This document shows, piece by piece, positions 1-5,786 of a DNA stretch of 15,468 bases. Every line of letters starts with the position of its first letter. Position 1 is the first letter of the stretch. This stretch comes from Elusimicrobiota bacterium. GTDB taxonomy: Bacteria; Elusimicrobiota; Elusimicrobia; UBA1565; UBA9628. The stretch lies in the NCBI GenBank assembly GCA_028717525.1, contig JAQUNT010000006.1, forward strand, positions 1 through 15,468, read 5' to 3'. Under the pieces are notes generated by a model, which searched no databases, was not told the origin of the DNA, and worked only from the letters and a program-made list of their open reading frames with translations. Both the position numbers and the translations under genes were made by a program.

Positions 1-1
1 C

Positions 2-2308
2 GCCCATCCGGTCGCCTCCCCGTCGGGCGTGCGGCCCTCGCGCATGGTCCTCTTCCACGACGGCCTCGCCGAGTCGAACCTGCGCGAAGCGAATTTTACG
101 CGGCTGATGAAGAACCTGGAGGCGGCCTACGCCTCGGTCCCCGAGGCGCGCAAGCTCGCCGACCTCTGGCGCGACCGCTACTACGCCCTGCTCGCGGACT
201 GGGATTTCCTGGCCAACTCCCCGACGCTGATGAACGCCGGGCGCGAGCTGCAGCAGCTCTCCGCGTGCTACGTGCTGCCCGTGCCGGATTCCATGGAGGC
301 CATCACCAAGTCCCTGTCCGCACAGTCGCTCATCCAGAAATCCGGCGGCGGCACGGGCTTCTCCTTCAGCCAACTGCGGCCCAAGGGCGACATCGTCAAG
401 AAGACGCAGGGCGTGGCCTCGGGCGCGCTGTCCTTCATGCAGATGTTCGACAAGCTCACCGACGTGGTCAAGCAGGGCGGGACGCGCCGGGGCGCCAACA
501 TGGGCATCCTGCACTACACCCACCCGGAGATCAAGGACTTCATCACCATGAAGTCGCAGTCCGCGACCATGGAGAACTTCAACGTCTCCGTGGCCGTCGA
601 CGAGAGGTTCATGAAGGCCGTCTCCGCCGACGCCGAGTATGACCTCATCAACCCGCGCACCAAGGAGGTCGCGGGCAAGGCGCGGGCCAAGGAGATCTTC
701 GACCTCATGGTGGAGTGCGCCTGGAAGTCGGGCGACCCGGGCTTCATCGTCATCGACCGCATCAACAAGTCCGGCTCCAACCCCACTCCGGCCATCGGCC
801 AGATCGAGGCCACCAACCCCTGCGGGGAGCAGCCCCTGCTGGCCTGGGAGCCCTGCAACCTGGGCTCCATCAACCTGGCCAACTTCGTGACCGGCCCGGT
901 CCTCGAGGGCACCTACGACTTCAAGCGCCTGGCCGGCGCCGTGGAGACCGCGACCCGCTTCCTCGACGACGTCATCGAGGTCAACAACTACCCGCTGCCC
1001 GAGATCGAGCGCATGGCCAAGGGCAACCGCCGCGTGGGCCTGGGCGTGATGGGCTTCGCGGAGACCGTGGCCAAGCTGGGCATCCCCTTCGACTCCCCGG
1101 CGGCCCTGGAGTTCGCCAATAAGCTGATGCGCTTCATCAACGACACGGCCCTCTCGGCCTCCGAGTCGCTGGCCAAGGAGCGCGGCGTCTTCCCGAACTG
1201 GAAGAACTCCGTCTATGACCCGGAGTCGATCCACTTCCGCGGCGAGCGGCGCACCCCCCGCCAATGCGCCCGCACCACCATCGCGCCGACGGGCACCATC
1301 GCCATCGCCGCGGGCCTGCAGGGCAGCGGCATCGAGCCGTTCTTCGCCATCGCCTACACCCGCTACAACGCCAAGGCCCTGGAGGCGATCAAGAAGGGCG
1401 AGGCGCCCTCCGAGAAGGACGTGTTCTTCGAGGTCAACCCGCTCTTCAAACAGGTCGCGGAGAAGCGCGGCTTCTTCGGCCTCAAGGAGACGGACCTCTG
1501 GAACCGCATCAGCGAGAACCACAAGGCGGTGCGCGGCATAGCGGAGATCCCGGCCGACATCCAGCGCCTCTTCCCGACCGCGCACGACGTCTCCCTGGAG
1601 TATCACATCCAGATCCAGGCGGCCTTCCAGAAGTACACGGACAACGGGGTCTCCAAGACCATCAACCTCCCCGCCGCCGCCACGGTAGCCGACGTGCGCA
1701 GCGCCTACACTCTGGCGTACGAGCTGGGCTGCAAGGGCATCACCATCTACCGCGACGGCTCCAAGGCCCAGCAGGTCCTCAACCTGGCCCCGGTCCCGTC
1801 CAAGAGCAAGCGCCGCGACCCGGAGACCGCCTTCGGCGCCTCTTCCGAGTACTACCAGATCAAGACCGGTTACGGTCCCCTGCACATCCACATCAACTAC
1901 GACGAGCGCGGGCCCTATCAGGTCTTCACCAACATCCCGCCGCTGGGCACCGAGATCTCGGCCTTGACCTCGCTGGTGGGCATCCTGCTCTCCAAGTACT
2001 TCGCGGAGGGGGGCGATCCCTTGAAGGTGCTCAAGCACCTCAACTCGGTCAAGGGCGACAAGCCCATCGGCTTCGGCGAGAACCGCATCAACTCGGTGGC
2101 GCACGCCATCTCCGTGGCCCTGCGCCAGCACCTCAAGAAGACCGGGTGGCTGACCGACGGCGAGGACGCGGCCCAGAAGTCCAAGCTCGAGGGGCTGGCG
2201 CTGCCCAAGGCGGAGTACTGCCCCAAGTGCTACTCCTCCAACGTGTCCTACGAGTCCGGCTGCTCGGGGCCGACCTGCCACGACTGCGGCTTCTCCGAGT
2301 GCTCCTGA
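2..2308 (+). CDS. nrdJ: Class II (adenosylcobalamin-dependent) ribonucleotide reductase, N-terminus cut by window edge
   Basis: Reduces ribonucleotides to deoxyribonucleotides using a cobalamin-generated thiyl radical, so it works with or without oxygen. The frame is open to the left edge. A GTG at 29 could be read as a start, but the family's N-terminal region of roughly 80 residues before the NSPTLMNAG motif looks cut short, so I treat the gene as partial. Residue numbers count from that GTG. Visible motifs: SAC at Cys80 (first redox cysteine), the GGGTGFSFSQLRPKGD substrate loop (106-121), QGGTRRGANMG (149-159), the active-site N263-P-C265-G-E267, the second redox cysteine in PCNLGSINL (Cys276), and the phosphate loop APTGTI (419-424). 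A TSCPD domain covers about 607-705. The tail has six cysteines (731-758, ending CHDCGFSEC), the usual thiol-shuttling tail. No ATP-cone is visible. A hairpin follows the stop. Function is near certain; only the start is unknown. Confidence 0.96.
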   Translation, partial: AHPVASPSGVRPSRMVLFHDGLAESNLREANFTRLMKNLEAAYASVPEARKLADLWRDRYYALLADWDFLANSPTLMNAGRELQQLSACYVLPVPDSMEAITKSLSAQSLIQKSGGGTGFSFSQLRPKGDIVKKTQGVASGALSFMQMFDKLTDVVKQGGTRRGANMGILHYTHPEIKDFITMKSQSATMENFNVSVAVDERFMKAVSADAEYDLINPRTKEVAGKARAKEIFDLMVECAWKSGDPGFIVIDRINKSGSNPTPAIGQIEATNPCGEQPLLAWEPCNLGSINLANFVTGPVLEGTYDFKRLAGAVETATRFLDDVIEVNNYPLPEIERMAKGNRRVGLGVMGFAETVAKLGIPFDSPAALEFANKLMRFINDTALSASESLAKERGVFPNWKNSVYDPESIHFRGERRTPRQCARTTIAPTGTIAIAAGLQGSGIEPFFAIAYTRYNAKALEAIKKGEAPSEKDVFFEVNPLFKQVAEKRGFFGLKETDLWNRISENHKAVRGIAEIPADIQRLFPTAHDVSLEYHIQIQAAFQKYTDNGVSKTINLPAAATVADVRSAYTLAYELGCKGITIYRDGSKAQQVLNLAPVPSKSKRRDPETAFGASSEYYQIKTGYGPLHIHINYDERGPYQVFTNIPPLGTEISALTSLVGILLSKYFAEGGDPLKVLKHLNSVKGDKPIGFGENRINSVAHAISVALRQHLKKTGWLTDGEDAAQKSKLEGLALPKAEYCPKCYSSNVSYESGCSGPTCHDCGFSECS

Positions 2309-2325
2309 GCTAGACCTGGACTAAG

Positions 2326-2368
2326 AAGTAGCGGCGCCCGGCGCGTTTCGCGCCGGGCGCCGCTACTT
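2326..2368. terminator. Perfect 20-bp inverted repeat, likely transcription terminator
   Basis: Bases 2326-2345 and 2349-2368 are exact reverse complements, 20 of 20 pairs, with a TTT loop at 2346-2348. The stem is almost all G/C and lies 17 bases after the nrdJ stop. Only three T follow (2367-2369) before a G-run, so it lacks the classical U-tract. It may act as a terminator or RNA-stabilising hairpin for nrdJ, and it separates nrdJ from the regulatory element that starts at 2371. Because the repeat is symmetric it could work on either strand. Confidence 0.75.
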
Positions 2369-2370
2369 TG

Positions 2371-2436
2371 GGGGCCGCCAAGAATTAACCGAAAGTTTCA
2401 TGGCGCGGACGCCGCGCGCGCTCTAACCTGGGAGGT
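2371..2436 (+). promoter_or_regulatory. Conserved upstream element, copy A (before the fibre-like gene)
   Basis: Bases 2371-2405 match 5721-5755 at 32 of 35 positions; the shared core reads TTAACCGRAAGTTTCATGGC. Both copies begin exactly 66 bases before their ATG. Beyond the core, GCCGC (2411-2415) and CTAACCT (2423-2429) also match copy B (GCCGC and CTATCCT) at the same offsets. Two promoter readings are possible. TAACCT could be a sigma-70-type -10 that would place the transcript start at or next to the ATG. Alternatively GAAAGTTT-N12-GCCGC resembles a sigma-28 promoter (TAAAGTTT-N11-GCCGATAA), with one extra spacer base and a poor -10. A regulator-binding site is equally compatible. The repetition is seen; the function is inferred. 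Confidence 0.65.
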
Positions 2437-3705
2437 ATGAGCCCCCGCGGTCTGCGGCTGGCACGAGCCTGTGCCGTTGGCTGGGCGTTCCTGGCTATGC
2501 TGGGCCCCGCCGCCCTGGCCCAGGTCTCCGAGCTCTCGGACCTCGAGTTCGCCGGGGAGACCACGCGCTACATCCTGGTGGGCCCGTCCAGCGCGGTTGG
2601 GCCGGGTCAAGCGCTGGCAATCACTGCGGGGCCGGCCAACGGCGCGAACAAGGGAGGCGATGTCGTCATCGGCGGCGGCAGCTCCAGCGTGACCTTCGGC
2701 GACGTCCTGCTCAGCACCGCCGGCGGTCGCGTCGGCATCGGGACGTCGAGTCCGAGCCAGGCCCTGGACGTGGTCGGCGGCGTGAGGTTTTTGGGCAGCC
2801 TCATGTTGAGCGGCTCGACTTTGGCCGTCACCGGCCAGGACGCCTCCGGCTACAGCGTGACGCTTTCTTCCGGCATCGACATGCCCGTCGGGACGATCAA
2901 CGCGGGGCTCTTCGTCGGAAATGGCGGGGGCTTGACGGGCGTCGCGTTGCTCGCCGCAACGCAGACCTTTACTGGCAATGACACGTTCAGCTCGACGGCG
3001 GCGTTTACCGCCACGATGGGCGCCGCTCCCGGGGTCACCATCTCATCGGGCCTCGTGGTGAGCGCGGGCAATGTGGGCATCGGGACGGCGAACCCGACGT
3101 TGAACCTCTCTCTCGGCAATTCGGGCGCACGCACCTTCGGCGTGCAAGACGCCGGCGCTGTGACGGCCCCGGGCAACGACCTGACCATCCAGGCTGGGGC
3201 CGGGGGGGCGGCCGGGACGGGCGGCGGCGGCGGCGACCTGGCCCTGACCGCAGGCGCGGCCGGCGGATCTGCGGCCAACTCGGGAGGGTCGATCACCTTG
3301 AGCCCCGGGGCTCCGACCGGCACGGGCGCGACCGGCTTCGTGACGATCAGCGGGGGGGGCGCCGGCGCCCACCTGCGGGCGACTCAGACCACGGCGCCGA
3401 CGGTCGGGACGCCGTCTTCATGCGGATACTCCCCTTCAGCGGCGATGGCTGCCGGCTCGACCGATATGGCCGGGGCAATCACGATCACCTCGGGCGGCGG
3501 TGCCGGGGTAAGCACCTGTGCTACCGTCGTCACATTCCATAGACCCTACGCCGCCGCGCCCAAGGCGATCCTCATAACAGGATCCCCCGAAGCCGCCTAT
3601 TATGGACTCGGTGTTTCGGCCAAGACCAACGCAACGTTCACCGTCGCGATGCATGACAGCCCCGCCAATCTGGCGTACACGGTCTACTACATTGTCATTG
3701 AGTAG
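2437..3705 (+). CDS. Secreted glycine-rich, phage tail-fibre-like surface protein
   Basis: A 422-residue exported protein with a signal peptide (arginine-rich start, hydrophobic 11-26, probable cleavage after ALA at 26-28). The middle carries motifs typical of trimeric tail fibres and fibre-like bacterial surface proteins: two VGIGT...P repeats (99-106 and 213-220; DNA 2731-2745 and 3073-3087 agree at 14 of 15 bases), GNGGGLTGV (161-169), QTFTGNDTF (176-184) and a very glycine/alanine-rich stretch (246-311). The last 100 residues look like a compact beta-rich head, with TPSSCGYSPS and a second cysteine at 361, a pattern I associate with C-terminal domains of such fibres; a Cys329-Cys361 disulphide is plausible. 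No catalytic motif is seen. The ATG at 2437 has GGAGG only one base upstream, too close for a normal ribosome site, so a short or leaderless mRNA is possible. It is probably an adhesin or appendage component under the same element as the pilin operon. Function is not proven. Confidence 0.8.
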   Translation: MSPRGLRLARACAVGWAFLAMLGPAALAQVSELSDLEFAGETTRYILVGPSSAVGPGQALAITAGPANGANKGGDVVIGGGSSSVTFGDVLLSTAGGRVGIGTSSPSQALDVVGGVRFLGSLMLSGSTLAVTGQDASGYSVTLSSGIDMPVGTINAGLFVGNGGGLTGVALLAATQTFTGNDTFSSTAAFTATMGAAPGVTISSGLVVSAGNVGIGTANPTLNLSLGNSGARTFGVQDAGAVTAPGNDLTIQAGAGGAAGTGGGGGDLALTAGAAGGSAANSGGSITLSPGAPTGTGATGFVTISGGGAGAHLRATQTTAPTVGTPSSCGYSPSAAMAAGSTDMAGAITITSGGGAGVSTCATVVTFHRPYAAAPKAILITGSPEAAYYGLGVSAKTNATFTVAMHDSPANLAYTVYYIVIE

Positions 3706-3811
3706 GCTCGCGATGCGGAGGCGGGGGAGGCGTCAGGCGCGACCGCTATGCCGAGATCGCGGGGAGACTCGCCCGACGCTGTCCCGATCCGCCGGAGGCG
3801 TCCCTGCGCCG
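3706..3811. other. Convergent intergenic region, no clear terminator
   Basis: This 106-bp gap lies between the convergent ends of the fibre-like gene and the response regulator. I found only weak pairing (CGCGAT at 3709-3714 with ATCGCG at 3756-3761, a 41-base loop) and a 9-bp direct repeat GGAGGCGTC (3726-3734 and 3794-3802). Neither supports a confident terminator, and no gene is visible. Confidence 0.5.
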
Positions 3812-4510
3812 CTATCTTCCCGGCTGGATGCAGTAGCCCCGCCCGGACACGCTGACCAGCCAGCGGTCCGAGCTCCAGCCCAGCTTGAGGCGGATGCGCC
3901 GGACGTGCACGTCCACCGTCTTGAGGCTGCCTTCGGACGGGGGGTCCAGGCCCCAAACCTTCTGGTAGAGCGTGACCCGGTCCGCGGGCTCCGGGCTGCG
4001 TCCGGCCAGCTCGTAGAGCAGGCCGAACTCCATGGGCGTGAGGTGGGCGTACTCCTTGCCCTTGAAGCTGACCAGCTTGCGGCCGTAGTCCAGGGTGAGG
4101 GCGCCGGCGCGCACCAGCGCGGGCGGCGCCTCCTCGGCCCGGCCGCGGCGCAGCAGGGCCCGGCAGTAGGCCAGGAGGCGCTCGGACTTCACGGGCTTGG
4201 TGAGATAGTCGTCGGCCCCCAGGTCCAGGCAGGAGACGTCCTGGCCCTCGTGGTCGTTGCCGGTGAGGATGAGGATGGGGATGCTGGCGGTCTGGGGGTC
4301 CTGCTTGAGCAGTTGGCAGACCTCCAGGCCGCTCATGCCCGGCATGACCAGGTCCAGGACGATGAGGTCGGGGCGATCGGATTGGGCCTTGCCCGCCCCG
4401 GCCCGGCCGGAGCCGGCCTCTTCCACCTCGAATTCGTGCAGGCGCAGGACTCCGGCCACGGTGCGGCGGAAGGCGGGATCGTCCTCAATCAGGAGTACTC
4501 GGGTCGGCAT
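3812..4510 (-). CDS. OmpR/PhoB-family response regulator
   Basis: A 232-residue DNA-binding response regulator. The receiver domain (about 3-120) has the acidic pocket E9-D10-D11, phospho-acceptor Asp53 in VLDLVMPGMSG, conserved Thr83 (ILTG) and Lys105 (TKP). The C-terminal winged helix (about 136-230) has the family pattern LTPMEFGLLYEL, the recognition-helix stretch VDVHVRRIRLKL (199-210) and the wing signature GRGYCI. I chose the ATG at 4510 (MPTRVLLIEDD) over an in-frame ATG at 4543 because the receiver fold starts immediately after it and the longer form would run into the divergent kinase gene. A minus-strand TATAAT (4522-4517) lies six bases before the ATG, so the mRNA may be leaderless. 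It is divergent from the histidine kinase at 4533, its presumed partner. Candidate targets are the twin elements at 2371 and 5721. Family is certain; the regulon is inferred. Confidence 0.95.
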   Translation of the reverse strand: MPTRVLLIEDDPAFRRTVAGVLRLHEFEVEEAGSGRAGAGKAQSDRPDLIVLDLVMPGMSGLEVCQLLKQDPQTASIPILILTGNDHEGQDVSCLDLGADDYLTKPVKSERLLAYCRALLRRGRAEEAPPALVRAGALTLDYGRKLVSFKGKEYAHLTPMEFGLLYELAGRSPEPADRVTLYQKVWGLDPPSEGSLKTVDVHVRRIRLKLGWSSDRWLVSVSGRGYCIQPGR

Positions 4511-4532
4511 GCGAATATTATATAAAGAGCCG
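4511..4532. promoter_or_regulatory. 22-bp divergent intergenic region with opposed -10-like boxes
   Basis: This is an AT-rich island in GC-rich surroundings. The minus strand holds a perfect TATAAT (4522-4517), six bases before the response-regulator ATG. The plus strand holds TATAAA (4521-4526), six bases before the kinase ATG. The boxes overlap, any -35 contacts would lie inside the opposite gene, and no good -35 is visible on either strand. This geometry suggests leaderless mRNAs and mutually exclusive or coupled firing. Confidence 0.55.
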
Positions 4533-5738
4533 ATGCGCTCCAAGTACCTGCTGTTCCTCCGCGCGGTGCTGGCCGAGACCCTGCTGCTGCATTCGCTCTA
4601 TTCCCCGGACATCCTGCAGGCGGGCTGGTGGCTGTGGGTCCTGCAGGCCGCCTATCCCGCGGCCGCGGCCGCGGTCTTCTTCGTGGAGCGCTCCCGCAGC
4701 CTGCCCGTCTGGGGCGTGTTGGCCTCCTTCGCATCCGACATCGGCATGACCTCGCTGGTGCTGCGCGCCACGGGCGGCATCCCCGGCGACTTCTTCGTGG
4801 CCTACTTCCTCATCATCCTGAGCACCTGCCTGATCGAGGATATCCGCTTCAGTTTCCTGATCGGAGGCGTGGCCTGCCTGGTCTACGGGAGCCTGGCCTT
4901 GCCCGGGCTCGACGCCATCCTGCAGCCTTTCTACGGCCTGCGTCTGTCCTTGCTGCTGACCACGGCGTTCTTCAGCACGGCGGTGGCGGACCACGTCCGC
5001 CAGGTGCAGCGCGACACCGCGGCCGGGTACGAGCGCAAGCTGGCCGACCTGGAGCGCCTTTCCTTGGTCGGGGGGGGCCTTTCGCGCATCCTGCACGAGC
5101 TCAAGACCCCGCTGGGGACCATCAGCCTCGCCTCGGAGTATCTCCGCGAGACCCTGCGCCGCGGCCGGACCGCGGACCTGGAGGGGCAGCTGCGGCTCAT
5201 CGAGGACGAGGCCGACCGCGCCTCGGGCATCGTCCGCGACTACCTGGACTTCGTCCGGCCCACGGAGCTGGTCCGCCTGCCCCTGGCCGTGGAGGAGCCC
5301 CTGGCGCAGGCCCTGGCCGCTCAGGAGCTCCGGTTCCGGGAGCGGTGCATCTCCTGGGAAGCCGGGCTCGCGGGCCGGACCATGGTCCTGGGCAGCGCCC
5401 GGCACCTGGTGCAGCTCTTCGCCATCCTGTTCGACAACGCGGCGGCGGCCATGCGCCTGGGCGGCCGGCTCCGCGTCTCGGTCCGCGCGCGCGGCGGGAG
5501 GGCCGAGGTGAGCATCCAGGACAACGGCTTCGGGATCGCTCCCGAGGCCCGGTCCCTCCTGTTCGCGCCCTTCGGCACCACCCGGCCGGAGACGGGCGGG
5601 ACCGGCCTGGGCCTGTCCATCGCCCGCTGGATCGCGGAGAAGCACGGCGGCGCGGTCTCGCTGTCCAGCCCCGGCGCGGGCCGGGGTGCCACGGCCGTCG
5701 TGCTCCTGCCCCTGGCCGCCGGGGCCGCCAAAAGTTAA
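4533..5738 (+). CDS. Membrane-bound sensor histidine kinase
   Basis: A 401-residue kinase, presumed to phosphorylate the divergent regulator. The N-terminal half has several hydrophobic segments (about 5-20, 33-51, 58-77, 86-101, 106-123 and 137-151), with little room for a periplasmic sensor domain, so it probably senses within or near the membrane. A short coiled linker (153-178) leads to the H-box ILHELKTPLGTI with phospho-acceptor His188. The ATPase domain shows the N-box LFDNAAAAM (Asn302), G1 DNGFGI (330-335), F-box LFAPFGTT and G2 GTGLGLSI (357-363, preceding Gly at 356). The layout recalls PilS/NtrB-type kinases, although the partner is OmpR-type rather than NtrC-type. The ATG at 4533 is chosen because hydrophobic sequence follows directly and upstream sequence lies antisense to the regulator. 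An in-frame run of eight G (5070-5077) sits just before the H-box. The stop codon lies inside the copy B element of the next operon. Confidence 0.93.
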   Translation: MRSKYLLFLRAVLAETLLLHSLYSPDILQAGWWLWVLQAAYPAAAAAVFFVERSRSLPVWGVLASFASDIGMTSLVLRATGGIPGDFFVAYFLIILSTCLIEDIRFSFLIGGVACLVYGSLALPGLDAILQPFYGLRLSLLLTTAFFSTAVADHVRQVQRDTAAGYERKLADLERLSLVGGGLSRILHELKTPLGTISLASEYLRETLRRGRTADLEGQLRLIEDEADRASGIVRDYLDFVRPTELVRLPLAVEEPLAQALAAQELRFRERCISWEAGLAGRTMVLGSARHLVQLFAILFDNAAAAMRLGGRLRVSVRARGGRAEVSIQDNGFGIAPEARSLLFAPFGTTRPETGGTGLGLSIARWIAEKHGGAVSLSSPGAGRGATAVVLLPLAAGAAKS

Positions 5739-5786
5739 CCGGAAGTTTCATGGCGGCGCGGCCGCCGAAGGCCTATCCTCCGGGTG
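5721..5786 (+). promoter_or_regulatory. Conserved upstream element, copy B (before the first minor-pilin operon)
   Basis: Same 35-bp block as at 2371 (three mismatches), same 66-base distance to the ATG, followed by GCCGC (5761-5765) and CTATCCT (5773-5779). Here the first 18 bases encode the last residues and stop of the histidine kinase (GAAKS-stop). Copy A, although intergenic, also reads GAAKN-stop, so it may descend from a duplicated kinase 3' end. As in copy A, a TATCCT -10 would give a nearly leaderless transcript, and GGAAGTTT-N12-GCCGC is a weak sigma-28-like alternative. Confidence 0.65.

Noticed and set aside
2371..2436. Reading the twin element as a sigma-54 promoter
   Set aside because: The TGGC in the core is not followed by a TTGC-type -12 box at the needed spacing in either copy.
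2437..3705. Prophage remnant
   Set aside because: The protein is fibre-like, but it has a Sec-type signal peptide and there is no other phage gene, integrase or attachment repeat nearby.
3706..3811. Possible terminator between convergent genes
   Set aside because: Only a 6-bp stem with a 41-base loop and a short direct repeat were found, with no U-tract.
3602..4525. Open frame on the plus strand antisense to the response regulator
   Set aside because: Low-complexity translation with no recognisable motif; the opposite strand encodes a complete receiver plus winged-helix protein.
4257..4532. Upstream extension of the histidine kinase frame
   Set aside because: It would lie antisense within the regulator gene and adds an arginine-rich non-conserved stretch; the hydrophobic kinase start follows the ATG at 4533.
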